Position numbers and translations under genes: made by a program
Shown here: one piece after another, positions 44,330 through 53,507 of the stretch
Numbering within the stretch: the first letter of the stretch is position 1
Layout: each line of letters begins with the position of its first letter
Notes under the pieces: generated by a model
Databases searched by the model: none
The model's input: only the letters and a program-made list of their open reading frames with translations
What the model was told of the DNA's origin: nothing
Assembly: GCA_016789885.1 (NCBI GenBank)
Contig: JAEUPZ010000009.1
Span: 62,001-126,000, forward strand
DNA length: 64,000 nt
Reading direction: 5' to 3'
DNA from: Chromatiales bacterium
GTDB lineage: Bacteria > Pseudomonadota > Gammaproteobacteria > Steroidobacterales > GCA-2729495

Positions 44330-45189
44330 GGGTTGCCGCCTCGCCGCGCACCCGGCCCCGCCCGGGACCTGCCTGCGCGCTGCTGGCGCTGGTCCTGCTG
44401 GCGCAGCTCGCCTTCGCCGGCCTGCCGGGCGACCTGCCGCCCGCCGGCGGCCCGGCCAGCACGGGGCTCTCGGCCGACGGCAACTGTGGTCGCGGCTACC
44501 GCCGTACCGGCGTCGAGTGCCGGCGGGTGACAGTGCCGGCCAACGGCTACCTCAATGACTACGGCGACGGCTTTCAGTGCGAACGCGGGTTCCGCCAGTC
44601 CGGCGACGGGTGTCTTGCCGTGCGCGTGCCGGAACACGGCTTTCTCAACGAGTCGGGCACGGGCGTCGACTGCGCCCGCGGCTACGTGCGCAGCGACACG
44701 GCCTGTGTCGCGGTGCGGATTCCGCCGAACGGCCACCTGGACAGCCGTGGCCACGACTTCAGCTGCGCCCGCGGCTACCGCCGCGTCGGGCAGGCTTGCG
44801 TCGCCATCGCCGTTCCGGCCAACGCCTACCTGACCAGCACGGGCTTCGCCCCGGGCTGGGAGTGCGAGCGGGGCTTTCGCCGCGCGGGCGAGGCCTGCGC
44901 CGCCGTGCGGGTGCCGCCCGATGCGTTTCTCGACGGCAACGGTGACCAGTGGACCTGCAACCGGGGCTTCCGGCGCAGCGGCGAGGCTTGCGTCAGCGTG
45001 CGCATTCCGCCCAACGCGTACCTGGAGAGCTCGGGCGCCGGCTGGCGGTGCGACCGCGGCTTCGTCCGCAACGGCGAGGTCTGCCAGGCCGTCGTGCCGC
45101 CGGCCAACGCCCACATCGGCTATGGCACCAGCGGCTGGGAGTGCGACCGCGGCTACCGCGAGCAGGCCGGGCGCTGCGTGGCGCGCTGA
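44326..45189 (+). CDS. Secreted Cys-rich repeat protein (eight two-Cys repeats)
   Basis: A 287-residue exported protein. A basic N-terminus and hydrophobic stretch (ACALLALVLLAQLAFAG) form a signal peptide. The rest is eight tandem units of about 31 residues: C-x-R-G-[FY]-x6-C-x2-V-x-[VI]-P-x-[NH]-[AG]-x-[LI], the last truncated after its second Cys. Each unit has exactly two cysteines, so a chain of small disulfide-linked modules on the cell surface or in the periplasm is likely. I do not know its function. GTG start overlaps the small membrane protein. Confidence 0.7.
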   Translation: MRVAASPRTRPRPGPACALLALVLLAQLAFAGLPGDLPPAGGPASTGLSADGNCGRGYRRTGVECRRVTVPANGYLNDYGDGFQCERGFRQSGDGCLAVRVPEHGFLNESGTGVDCARGYVRSDTACVAVRIPPNGHLDSRGHDFSCARGYRRVGQACVAIAVPANAYLTSTGFAPGWECERGFRRAGEACAAVRVPPDAFLDGNGDQWTCNRGFRRSGEACVSVRIPPNAYLESSGAGWRCDRGFVRNGEVCQAVVPPANAHIGYGTSGWECDRGYREQAGRCVAR

Positions 45190-45252
45190 CCGGCGACGGC
45201 GGGCGCGTCGCGGGCTGTCGGCCTGGTAGGCCCGGGCTGGTCTCAGCCGGGG

Positions 45253-47772
45253 CTAGAACCCGTACCGCACCGTCACGCCATACGTCCTCGGGTCCCCCAG
45301 CTGGCCGCCGTAGTGGCCTGCGCCCTGCCCGCCCGGCGCGGCCTGCACCAGCTCGAAGTACTCCTCGTCGAAGGCGTTGCGCACCCAGAGCTGGGTCGAC
45401 CAGCCGTTGTCGGCGCGGAAGCCGAGGCGCAGGTTGACGAGGGTGTAGGCGTCGACGTTGAGGAACTGCGACGGCGTGGCGCTCGACGAGAAGTCGTCGC
45501 GCCACGAGAGGTCGGCCGCCGTGAAGAGCTCGCCCTGGGTGCCGAGGAACGTGAGCGGGATGCGGTACTCGCCGCCCAGCGACGCCGCCCACTTCGAGAG
45601 GCCCGGCAGCCGCCCGCCCGACGCGTCGACAAAGGGCACGGCCTGGCCCGTCAGCTCCAGCGGCAGGGGCGCGTTCTTGAACGAGACGTACTCGCCATCG
45701 GTGTAGGCCACCGAACCGTACACCGAGAACGCGTCGCCGATGGCCGCGTTGCCGTCGAACTCGACGCCGCGGACGCGGACCTTCTCGGCGCTCGCGATGA
45801 CGGGCCGGGGGTTGTTGGGCACCAGCACCTGGGTCTGGTAGTCCCTGACCTCGGTGTTGTAGGCGGTGAGGTTCGCGATGACGCCGGGCAGCGGGTTGCT
45901 CTTCAGGCCCACCTCGATGTGCTCGACGTCTTCCGGCGGGATCTCGATGGCCGGCCCGCCGCCGAGGTTGACGCCGATGGTCTTGAAGGTCTCGGCGTAG
46001 GTCGCGTAGTAGTTGATCGCGTCGTTGGCCCGGTAGGCCAGGGTGAGCTGGCCGGAGAAGTTCGTGTCGTCCTCGTCGCGCACGGCCGTCTGGTTGCTGT
46101 AGGCCGGCGCCGGCGGCGTCGGCGAGCCGGGCGGCAGTACCGGCACGTTCAGCACGCGCTGCTCGAAGTCCACCTGCTTCTCGTCGTAGTTGAAGCGCAC
46201 GCCGGGCAGCAGGTGCAGCCGGTCGGTGATGGCCCAGTCGAGCTGGCCGAACACGGCGACGCTGGCGGTGTCGAGCTGCGAGGTGATCTCGCTGCGCTGG
46301 CCGGCGTAGTAGTTGTCGACCACCGAGCCGCCGGGCCCCCAGAGCGTGATGTCGGGGCTGCCGTTGGGGCCGGAGTTCGGGTTCCAGATGAAGCGGAAGT
46401 AGTCGGCGCCGACCTCCTCGGTGTGGACCCGGTTGGTCTTGAGCTTCTGGCTGAAGGCGTAGACCCCCACCACGGCGCCCAGCTTCGGCCCCAGGTCGCC
46501 GGCCCAGCGGAACTCCTGGGACCACTGGTCGTGGGTCGACGGCGCCTGCGACAGCGTCGCCACCTCGAGGCGCAGGTAGTCGCGGTCGTTCGACGGGTCC
46601 CAGTCCCAGAACCGCCAGGCCGTGGTCGAGGTGAAGGTGCCCGAGCCGAGCTGCGTGTCGACGTTGAGGGACACGCCGCCGACGTCGTTGCCCGACCGCC
46701 ACGGCGTGAGGGTGTCGACCACGCGGTCGAAGGGCCGGATCGTGCGGGTGGCGGCGTCGGCGTTGGCCGGCACGTAGTTCAGGTCTTCGATGATTTCCCA
46801 GAACTGGCGGTTGGCCGGCCGCTGCGTCGGCACGGCGCCGGCCAGCACCTGGGCGTAGCCCCGCGGGCGCTGCCGGGTGAAGTCGGCCGCCAGGATGACC
46901 TCGGTGCCATCGTTCGGCGCGAAGAGCAGCTGGCCCCGCAGGCCCAGGTTGTTGAGGTCGTTGATCTCCTCCTGGGAGACCACGTTGGTGATGTTGCCGT
47001 CCCGGCGCGTGCTGCTGAACGAGAGGCGCCCGGCGATCCGGTCGGTGATCGCGCCCGTGAGCGAGGCCTTGGCCTGGGTGAAGTTGTAGTCGCCGACGCT
47101 GAGCTCGGCGTCGAGGCCGGTGTCGAAGCTGGGCTTGCGGGTGGTGATGACCACGGCGCCGGCGGTGGTGTTCTTGCCGAACAGCGTGCCCTGGGGCCCG
47201 CGCAGCACCTCGATGCGCTCCACGTCGATGAAGTCGAGCGTCGTCGATGCCGGGCGGGCATACAGCACGCCGTCGACGTAGAACCCGACGCCCGGCTCGA
47301 TGCCGTCGTTGGTCAGGCCATAGGGCTGGCCCAGGCCGCGGATGTTGACGGCGGTGTTGCGCGGGTTCGTCGAGTAGAACTGCAGGCTCGGGACGAGGTT
47401 CTGCAGGCGGTTCACGTTGAAGGCACCGGTGTCGGCCAGCAGGTCGCCACTGAGCACGGAGACGGGGATCGGCACGTCCTGGGCGCGTTCCTCGCGGCGG
47501 CGCGCCGTGACGACCAGCTCGGCCGGGGGCTGGCGGGCCGCATCGAGGGCCGCGGTGGTGAAGAGCGTCGGGTCCTGGGCAGGGGCGGCGGCAGCGACGA
47601 GTTCGGCTGCCTGCGCGGGAGTGGAGCCCGATGCGGCGACGAGGGCGGCGGCCTCGCCGGGGGTGGCGGCGCCGGCGTCGATGTCCTCGGCCTCCTGGCC
47701 GAAGGTGGGCGCCGCAACGGCGATGGCGGCGGTGCCCAGCAGCGCGCGGGCATAGGTGGTAACGAGACTCAT
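45253..47772 (-). CDS. TonB-dependent receptor
   Basis: Outer-membrane gated channel, 839 residues. After a signal peptide ending near APTFGQ and a ~60-residue Ala-rich segment containing two similar units (TPGEAAALVAAS, TPAQAAELVAAA), comes the TonB box-like region ELVVTARRREERAQDVPIPV, the plug (SIEVLRGP-type VERIEVLRGPQGTLFGKNTT), and a long beta-barrel ending in YGVTVRYGF with the terminal Phe. Sequence style (RREE, NIRGLG) is of the class taking up complex organic compounds or vitamins, but the ligand is unknown. ATG 47772 chosen. Confidence 0.9.
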   Translation of the reverse strand: MSLVTTYARALLGTAAIAVAAPTFGQEAEDIDAGAATPGEAAALVAASGSTPAQAAELVAAAAPAQDPTLFTTAALDAARQPPAELVVTARRREERAQDVPIPVSVLSGDLLADTGAFNVNRLQNLVPSLQFYSTNPRNTAVNIRGLGQPYGLTNDGIEPGVGFYVDGVLYARPASTTLDFIDVERIEVLRGPQGTLFGKNTTAGAVVITTRKPSFDTGLDAELSVGDYNFTQAKASLTGAITDRIAGRLSFSSTRRDGNITNVVSQEEINDLNNLGLRGQLLFAPNDGTEVILAADFTRQRPRGYAQVLAGAVPTQRPANRQFWEIIEDLNYVPANADAATRTIRPFDRVVDTLTPWRSGNDVGGVSLNVDTQLGSGTFTSTTAWRFWDWDPSNDRDYLRLEVATLSQAPSTHDQWSQEFRWAGDLGPKLGAVVGVYAFSQKLKTNRVHTEEVGADYFRFIWNPNSGPNGSPDITLWGPGGSVVDNYYAGQRSEITSQLDTASVAVFGQLDWAITDRLHLLPGVRFNYDEKQVDFEQRVLNVPVLPPGSPTPPAPAYSNQTAVRDEDDTNFSGQLTLAYRANDAINYYATYAETFKTIGVNLGGGPAIEIPPEDVEHIEVGLKSNPLPGVIANLTAYNTEVRDYQTQVLVPNNPRPVIASAEKVRVRGVEFDGNAAIGDAFSVYGSVAYTDGEYVSFKNAPLPLELTGQAVPFVDASGGRLPGLSKWAASLGGEYRIPLTFLGTQGELFTAADLSWRDDFSSSATPSQFLNVDAYTLVNLRLGFRADNGWSTQLWVRNAFDEEYFELVQAAPGGQGAGHYGGQLGDPRTYGVTVRYGF

Positions 47773-48129
47773 GGCGACCGTCTTTCCGTGGGGTCCGCGG
47801 GCCGGCAATGGCTGGCGCGGCATGACCTGGCCTGTGCACGCTCCGGACGGCGGACCTGCGGGCCAGGGAGCGCAGGTCGTCCGGAGCGCACAGGCTAGGG
47901 AGACGGCGGTAACGGTTCAGTCGGGGCGCGGTCACAAGCGGGTTATGGGCCCCCGCTGCCCTGGATCATTTCGTCATGGGGATATGAAGACGCCGGCGCG
48001 CAGTGCGTTTCGAGCCGAAGGGACGTAGCGGAAATGGCTGTCCCCGGCACGGCAGGCCACAGTCGCCGCCGGCGAGCCTCGCTGGAGAAGCTGCTGCGCT
48101 CGTCGTGTCGGTGAGCGGGGCGGCGCGCC
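47773..48129. other. Intergenic, TonB receptor promoter side
   Basis: 357 bp between the receptor and mnmE. No gene seen. It contains GGCTGTCCCCGGCAC-type text and a 12-bp word (47981-47992) found inverted at 11515-11526; this could be a degraded dispersed repeat, though the support is slight. Confidence 0.35.
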
Positions 48130-49464
48130 TTACTTCCCGATGCAGAAGCGCCCGAAGATCTCGCCCAGCAGGTCGTCGCTGGTGAACTCGCCGAGGATGC
48201 CGGCCAGCGCCTGCTGCGCCTCGCGCAGCTCTTCGGCCAGCAGCTCGCCGGCGCGGCGGGTTTCGAGCTCGACGACGCCGGCATCGAAGTGCCGGCGGGC
48301 GTCGGCCAGGGCCTCGAGGTGCCGGCGGCGGGCCGAGAGCGTGCCGGCGTCGGCACCGGCGAAGCCCACGGCCTCGCGGATGACGCGGCGGAGTTCCGCG
48401 AGGCCGGCGCCGGTCCGTGCCGAGACCCGGACCTCGCCCGCCTCGCCCTCGCCGGGCGCCTGCCCCGTGAGGTCGATCTTGTTGATGACGCGGATGACCG
48501 GCGCGTCGCCCGCCGCGGGCACGACGCCTCCCTCGCCCGGTTGCGTGGCATCCCGCACGTGCAGCACGAGGTCCGCCGTGGCCAGCGCCGCCTCCGTGCG
48601 GCGGATGCCCTCCGCCTCCACGGGGTCGGCGGTGATGCGCAGCCCCGCGGTGTCGATGACGTGCACCGGCAGGCCGTCGATGGCGAGGTACTCGCGGATG
48701 GGGTCCCGGGTGGTGCCGGGCACCGGCGTGACGATGGCGGCCTCGTAGCCGGCCAGCGCGTTCAGCAGGCTCGACTTGCCGGTGTTGGGCTCGCCGGCCA
48801 GCACCAGCGTGATGCCGTCGCGGAGCAGCCGCCCTTGCGCGGCGGCGGCCTGCACGGCGTCAAACCGGGCGCGGCAGTCGGCGAGCCGTACCGCGAGCTC
48901 GGCATCGGCCAGCGGGTCGATCTCTTCGTCGGGAAAGTCGATGGTGGCCTCGATGTAGACCCGCAGTTCCGTGACCGCGTCGTTGAGGCCGTGCACCGCC
49001 GCGGCGAAGGCGCCGGCCAGCGACCGCTGGGCCGCCCGGGCCGCGGCGCGGGAACCGGCGTCGATGAGGTCGGCCACGGCCTCGGCCTGGGTGAGGTCGA
49101 GCTTGTCGTTGAGGAAGGCCCGCTCCGAGAACTCCCCCGGCCGGGCGAGCCGGGCACCGAGCTGCACGGCCCGCTCGACAAGCTCGTCGCAGACCACGGG
49201 GCTGCCATGGGCGTGGAGTTCGAGCAGGTCTTCGCCGGTGTAGCTGGCCGGGCCTCTAAAGAAGAGTGCGAGCCCCGTGTCGATGGCCTCGCCCGAGGCG
49301 GCGCGGAAGTCGGCGAGCACCGCGTGCCGCGGCGGCGGGCACTGGCCGAGGATGGCCTCGGCGATGGCCCGGCACCCGGGTCCCGAGAGCCGCACGATGG
49401 CGACGGCCCCCCGGCCCGGCGGCGTGGCCCGGGCCACGATGGTGTCGGTGCGCCGGCCTCGCAT
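48130..49464 (-). CDS. mnmE: tRNA uridine-5-carboxymethylaminomethyl GTPase MnmE (TrmE)
   Basis: GTPase that with MnmG modifies wobble uridine. The 444-residue protein has the formyl-THF-binding N-terminal domain (DTIVARATPPGRGAVAIVRL), helical middle, an inserted G domain with P-loop GEPNTGKSSLLNAL (about 227-240) and DTAGLR, and the C-terminal CIGK. It is 31 bp downstream of yidC in the same strand. Its normal partner mnmG is on the far side of the island. Confidence 0.96.
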   Translation of the reverse strand: MRGRRTDTIVARATPPGRGAVAIVRLSGPGCRAIAEAILGQCPPPRHAVLADFRAASGEAIDTGLALFFRGPASYTGEDLLELHAHGSPVVCDELVERAVQLGARLARPGEFSERAFLNDKLDLTQAEAVADLIDAGSRAAARAAQRSLAGAFAAAVHGLNDAVTELRVYIEATIDFPDEEIDPLADAELAVRLADCRARFDAVQAAAAQGRLLRDGITLVLAGEPNTGKSSLLNALAGYEAAIVTPVPGTTRDPIREYLAIDGLPVHVIDTAGLRITADPVEAEGIRRTEAALATADLVLHVRDATQPGEGGVVPAAGDAPVIRVINKIDLTGQAPGEGEAGEVRVSARTGAGLAELRRVIREAVGFAGADAGTLSARRRHLEALADARRHFDAGVVELETRRAGELLAEELREAQQALAGILGEFTSDDLLGEIFGRFCIGK

Positions 49465-49495
49465 CGGGCGCGCGCCCCGGGTCAGCCGGGCGCGG

Positions 49496-51166
49496 TCAGT
49501 CCGCGCCCAGCACCTTGTTGATGCGCCACTGCTGCAGCATCGACACCAGCGAGTTGGTGAGCCAGTACAGCACCAGGCCCGCCGGGAAGAACGCGAACAT
49601 GCCCGTGAAGATCACCGGCATGATGTTCATGATCTTGGCCTGCACCGGGTCGGGCGGCGCCGGGTTCATCTTCTGCTGGAAGAACATGGCCGCGCCCATG
49701 AGGATGGGCAGCACGAAGAACGGGTCGCGCACCGACAGGTCGGTGATCCACAGCATGAAGGGCGCCTGGCGCATCTCGACACTCTCGAGCAGCGTCCAGT
49801 AGAAGGCGATGAAGAACGGGATCTGCACCAGCATGGGCAGGCAGCCGGCCGCCGGGTTCACCTTCTCTTTTTTATAGAGCTCCATCATGGCCTGGGACAG
49901 CGCCTGCCGGTCGTCCTTGTAGCGCTCCTGCAGGGCCTGCATGCGCGGCTGCAGCTTGCGCATGCGCGCCATGGACCGGCCGCTGGTTTCGGCCAGCTTG
50001 TAGAAGGCGGCCTTGATAAGCAGCGTAACGATGATGATGGTCCAGCCCCAGTTGCCCACCAGCGTGTAGATCTGGTTCAGCAGCCAGAAGAGCGGCTTCG
50101 CGAGCAGCGTGAGCTTGCCGTAGTCCGCGGTGAGCTCGAGGCCGGGCGCCGTCTCTTCCAGCTGCGACTGCAGCTTGGGACCGACGAAGAGCTGGCTGCT
50201 GAAGCTGGCCTCGGTGCCCGGGGCCACGGACTTCACCGGCCCGATGGCCGAGAGCACGAAGCGCCCGTCGGTGAACCGGCCGTCGTAGTTCCAGGTCTCG
50301 CCGGCCGTCGGCACGGCCGCGGCCAGGAAGTGGTGCTGGATGGCCGCCACCCAGCCGCCTGCCAGCGACTGGGTGAAGGGGGTCTCGGCCAGGTCTTCGG
50401 TGTCGAGCTTGATGTACTTGTTGCCGTCGTAGGCCACGGGCCCGGTGAAGGAGTACGTGTCGACGTCGAACATCGACTGCTCCGGCGGGCGATGCAGGCG
50501 GTCGATCTGCAGGTAACTGGCGGCGGCGTAGGGCTCGGCCGACTCGTTGCGTACCGCCTGGTCGAGGCCGACGTCGTAGCGGCCGCGGCGGAAGCGGTAG
50601 GTCTTGGTCACCGTGACGCCGTTGCCGCTGTCCCAGGTCAGTGGCACCAGCAGCTCGTCGGCACCGTCGGCCAGGGTGTACTCCGGGGCGTCGGCCCGGA
50701 AGGTGGCCAGATGGTTCGCCTCCGGGGCGCCGGCCGTGGCCGCGCGCAGGCCCGTCTGGAAGACGAAGTACCGGTCGGGGTCGTTGGCCAGCAGCTGTAC
50801 CGGCAGGTCGGGGCGGTCCTTGTTGACCGGGTAGGTGGGCAGCTTCGCCACCTGCAGGTCGCCACCCGCCAGGGAGATCTCCACGTCGAGCACGTCGGTG
50901 CGGACGCGCACGGCGCCGGCGGCGGCCGGGGCGGGTGTCGTCGCGGCGGTACCGGGGGCAGCGGTCGCTGCGGCCGTCGATGGTGCCGCGGCCGGCACGC
51001 CCGGCAGGGCGGGCAGCGGCGCGGGCGCCTGCACCGTGGGGGCCGGGGCGGCAGCCTCCGTGACGGGCTTCGAGGGGTAGTCGCGCTGCCAGGCCTCGAT
51101 GGTCAGCCAGGCGAGCGTGGCCAGCGCCACCCACAGGAAGACGCGGAGGTTGTCGGTCATCGTCAT
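49496..51166 (-). CDS. yidC: Membrane protein insertase YidC
   Basis: Inserts and folds inner-membrane proteins, alone or with Sec. The 556-residue protein has an N-terminal signal anchor (NLRVFLWVALATLAWLTIEA), a large periplasmic domain preceded by an Ala/Pro/Thr-rich linker (about 38-80), and the C-terminal 60KD-insertase part with NWGWTIIIVTLLIKAAFYKL and KKEKVNPAAGCLPMLVQIPF. ATG overlaps the rnpA stop (ATGA). yidD, often between rnpA and yidC, is absent. Confidence 0.96.
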   Translation of the reverse strand: MTMTDNLRVFLWVALATLAWLTIEAWQRDYPSKPVTEAAAPAPTVQAPAPLPALPGVPAAAPSTAAATAAPGTAATTPAPAAAGAVRVRTDVLDVEISLAGGDLQVAKLPTYPVNKDRPDLPVQLLANDPDRYFVFQTGLRAATAGAPEANHLATFRADAPEYTLADGADELLVPLTWDSGNGVTVTKTYRFRRGRYDVGLDQAVRNESAEPYAAASYLQIDRLHRPPEQSMFDVDTYSFTGPVAYDGNKYIKLDTEDLAETPFTQSLAGGWVAAIQHHFLAAAVPTAGETWNYDGRFTDGRFVLSAIGPVKSVAPGTEASFSSQLFVGPKLQSQLEETAPGLELTADYGKLTLLAKPLFWLLNQIYTLVGNWGWTIIIVTLLIKAAFYKLAETSGRSMARMRKLQPRMQALQERYKDDRQALSQAMMELYKKEKVNPAAGCLPMLVQIPFFIAFYWTLLESVEMRQAPFMLWITDLSVRDPFFVLPILMGAAMFFQQKMNPAPPDPVQAKIMNIMPVIFTGMFAFFPAGLVLYWLTNSLVSMLQQWRINKVLGAD

Positions 51167-51765
51167 TCGGTATCCCCTGGCGGGCGGGCAAACTGCGCGC
51201 GCAGCTTATCCCAGTGACGGGCGAGGCTTGCGGTGATGTCCGGGTTGCTGGCCCCGGCTGCCGCATCGCGGGCGAGGATCACGATGTCCACGGGCGGCAG
51301 GGCCGGATCAGCGTGGCGGAAGCTCTCGCGGGCGAGGCGTCGCAGGCGGTTGCGGTGTACCGCCAGCCGGACGCGCTGGCGCGACAGGGCGAAGCCGAGG
51401 CGGGCATGGCCCGTGGCATTGGGGCGGAAGAGAACCGTGAAGTAGCGGTCGGCGCTGCGCCGGCCGTCGCGGAAGACCTGGTCGAACTCCGCCTCGGTCG
51501 CCAGCCGCTGCCGGGGTCGGAACCGGCGGGCCGTGCCGTTCGTCGGCGTGGCCCTTAGCGGTGCTTGCGGGAGACGGCCAGGCGCACCCGGCCCTTGGCC
51601 CGGCGCCGCTTGAGCACGAGACGGCCGCCGCGGGTGGCCATGCGGGCACGGAAACCGTGGGTGCGCTGGCGCTTGAGTTTGCTGGGCTGGTAAGTGCGCT
51701 TCATGGTCGGTGTTCTCGGGTCTGGGGCCGTTGGGCCGGCTGCAGGCCTGGTGCGTGCGGGCCAA
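51163..51765 (-). CDS. rnpA: Ribonuclease P protein component RnpA (start unusual)
   Basis: Protein subunit of RNase P, which matures tRNA 5' ends. The recognisable domain starts at [20 protein letters not shown] (DNA about 51516), continues to the RNR-type motif [20 protein letters not shown], and ends [15 protein letters not shown]. There is no in-frame ATG, GTG or TTG between this domain and the end of rpmH; the only one is a TTG at 51765, upstream of rpmH, which would make a 200-residue protein with rpmH nested inside in another frame. A non-standard start near 51540 or a sequencing error are alternatives. Confidence 0.85.
   Translation of the reverse strand: MARTHQACSRPNGPRPENTDHEAHLPAQQTQAPAHPRFPCPHGHPRRPSRAQAAPGQGPGAPGRLPQAPLRATPTNGTARRFRPRQRLATEAEFDQVFRDGRRSADRYFTVLFRPNATGHARLGFALSRQRVRLAVHRNRLRRLARESFRHADPALPPVDIVILARDAAAGASNPDITASLARHWDKLRAQFARPPGDTE
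51555..51704 (-). CDS. rpmH: 50S ribosomal protein L34
   Basis: A 49-residue basic ribosomal protein: [20 protein letters not shown] at the start, then [19 protein letters not shown], and a VSRKHR end. Slightly longer than the usual 44-46. ATG at 51704. It lies inside the open frame assigned to rnpA but in a different frame. Confidence 0.96.
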   Translation of the reverse strand: MKRTYQPSKLKRQRTHGFRARMATRGGRLVLKRRRAKGRVRLAVSRKHR

Positions 51766-51848
51766 ACAGCCCGGAAAACAGCAGGATGCCCGCCATTGGC
51801 GAGCCGGGCAGACTAAGCAGGCGGCGGGGGCCTGTCAATACGGCACCC

Positions 51849-51857
51849 TGTGGATAA
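51849..51857 (-). promoter_or_regulatory. Perfect DnaA box upstream of dnaA
   Basis: TGTGGATAA on plus, i.e. TTATCCACA, the consensus DnaA box, 71 bp before the dnaA start. Likely used for dnaA autoregulation and perhaps origin function. Confidence 0.8.
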
Positions 51858-51927
51858 CTCCGGACCCCCGCGCTAGACTCCCCGCCCCTTTTCCACCGCC
51901 CATACCGGCACGCTGCGGGGTCTGTCC

Positions 51928-53247
51928 GTGGAGTCATCCTTCTGGAGCCGCTGCGTGGCGCAACTGCGGGCGGAGTTGCCCGAGCAGCAGTTCAACACCT
52001 GGATCCGGCCGCTGCAGGCCATCGAGGAGCCCGGGGTCATCCGGCTGCTGGCCCCGAACCGGTTCGTCGTCGACTGGGTGAGCAACCACTGCCTGGCCCG
52101 CATGCAGGAGGTGCTGCAGGACTTCCCCGGCCGGGCGCTGCGCATCGAGGTGGGCAGCGCCGCCGCCCCCGCCGAGCCGGTGGCCTCGGGGCCGAAGCCG
52201 GCCAAGGCCCTGCCCGAGGTCGCCATCGGCGGCAAGCTCAACCGTGAATACACCTTCGAGGCCTTCGTCGAGGGCAAGAGCAACCAGCTGGCCCGGGCCG
52301 CCGCCTACCAGGTGGCGAGCAACCCGGGGCGGTCGTACAACCCACTGTTCATCTACGGCGGCGTGGGTCTGGGCAAGACCCACCTGATGCAGAGCGTTGG
52401 CAACATGATCGTCGCCAACCAGCCCGGCGCCCGGGTGGCCTACGTGCACTCCGAGCAGTTCGTCAGCGACATGGTCCGGGCCCTGCAGCACAACACCATC
52501 AACGAGTTCAAGGCGGCCTACCGGTCCCTCGACGCGCTGCTGATCGACGACATCCAGTTCTTCGCCAACAAGGAGCGGTCGCAGGAAGAGTTCTTCCACA
52601 CCTTCAACGCCCTGCTCGAGGGGCAACGCCAGGTGGTGCTGACCTGCGACCGCTACCCAAAGGAGGTGTCGGGCCTGGAAGAGCGGCTGAAGTCGCGCTT
52701 CGGCTGGGGACTGACCGTGGCCATCGAGCCGCCGGAGCTCGAGACGAGCGTGGCGATCCTGATGAGCAAGGCCACGGCGGAAGACGTGGAATTGCCGGAG
52801 GAAGTTGCGTTTTTCATCGCCCAGCGCATTCGCTCGAACGTCCGCGAGCTCGAGGGTGCCCTGCACCGGGTCATGGCGAACTCGGCCTTTACCGGCCGGC
52901 CCATCAGCCTGGATTTCACCAAGGAAGCGCTGCGGGACCTGATCGCCCTGCAGGACAAGCTGGTCACCATCGAGAACATCCAGAAGACCGTCGCCGAGTA
53001 CTCCAAGGTGCGCGTGTCTGACCTGCTGTCGAAGCGCCGCAACCGGTCGGTGGCCCGCCCGCGCCAGATTGCCATGAGCCTGGCCAAGGAACTGACCAAC
53101 CATAGCCTGCCGGAAATCGGCGACCAGTTCGGCGGCCGCGACCACACCACCGTGCTGCATGCCTGCCGCCGCGTGAAACTGCTGCGTGAGTCGGACGCCC
53201 GCGTGCGCGAGGACTACCAGAACCTGCTGCGCATCCTGACGACGTGA
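51928..53247 (+). CDS. dnaA: Chromosomal replication initiator DnaA
   Basis: Binds DnaA boxes and melts oriC. The 439-residue protein has domain I ([20 protein letters not shown]), a short linker (about 78-100), AAA+ core with Walker [15 protein letters not shown] (about 147-160) and LLIDDIQFF, and the C-terminal helix-turn-helix with [18 protein letters not shown] start. rpmH and rnpA are divergent upstream, dnaN follows after 260 bp. Confidence 0.97.
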   Translation: MESSFWSRCVAQLRAELPEQQFNTWIRPLQAIEEPGVIRLLAPNRFVVDWVSNHCLARMQEVLQDFPGRALRIEVGSAAAPAEPVASGPKPAKALPEVAIGGKLNREYTFEAFVEGKSNQLARAAAYQVASNPGRSYNPLFIYGGVGLGKTHLMQSVGNMIVANQPGARVAYVHSEQFVSDMVRALQHNTINEFKAAYRSLDALLIDDIQFFANKERSQEEFFHTFNALLEGQRQVVLTCDRYPKEVSGLEERLKSRFGWGLTVAIEPPELETSVAILMSKATAEDVELPEEVAFFIAQRIRSNVRELEGALHRVMANSAFTGRPISLDFTKEALRDLIALQDKLVTIENIQKTVAEYSKVRVSDLLSKRRNRSVARPRQIAMSLAKELTNHSLPEIGDQFGGRDHTTVLHACRRVKLLRESDARVREDYQNLLRILTT

Positions 53248-53507
53248 TCGCTGGCGAGGCGCGGCGGATAACTCTGGGGACCGGGACTGGAATTGACGGT
53301 GCGCAAGCTGTGGGTATCTTCGGCCCCGCGTTACATGCACAGCATATGCACAGGTGCTACAGTCGCCATCCGCGTGGTTATGCGCGCCGTTTCGGCCGCC
53401 AATCACCTGTTCCCGCAGGCAAAAACGTAGTTATCCACGGCTGGGCACCGGCCTAATAACTACTACTGTTTTATATATCTGAATAACTATCTACAGAGTC
53501 CTGCCCC
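53248..53507. other. Probable replication origin (oriC) between dnaA and dnaN
   Basis: 260 bp. DnaA-box-like sequences: TTATCCACG at 53431-53439 (one mismatch), ATATGCACA at 53344-53352 (one off the relaxed consensus), plus weaker ones at 53264-53272 and 53309-53317. After the 53431 box comes a GC-rich 14-bp spacer, then TAATAACTACTACTG (53454-53468) whose complement reads as repeated DnaA-trios, then an AT-rich stretch TTTTATATATC (53469-53479). This order matches the basal unwinding element of many bacteria. The rpmH-dnaA gap, with one perfect box, is the other candidate. Confidence 0.6.
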
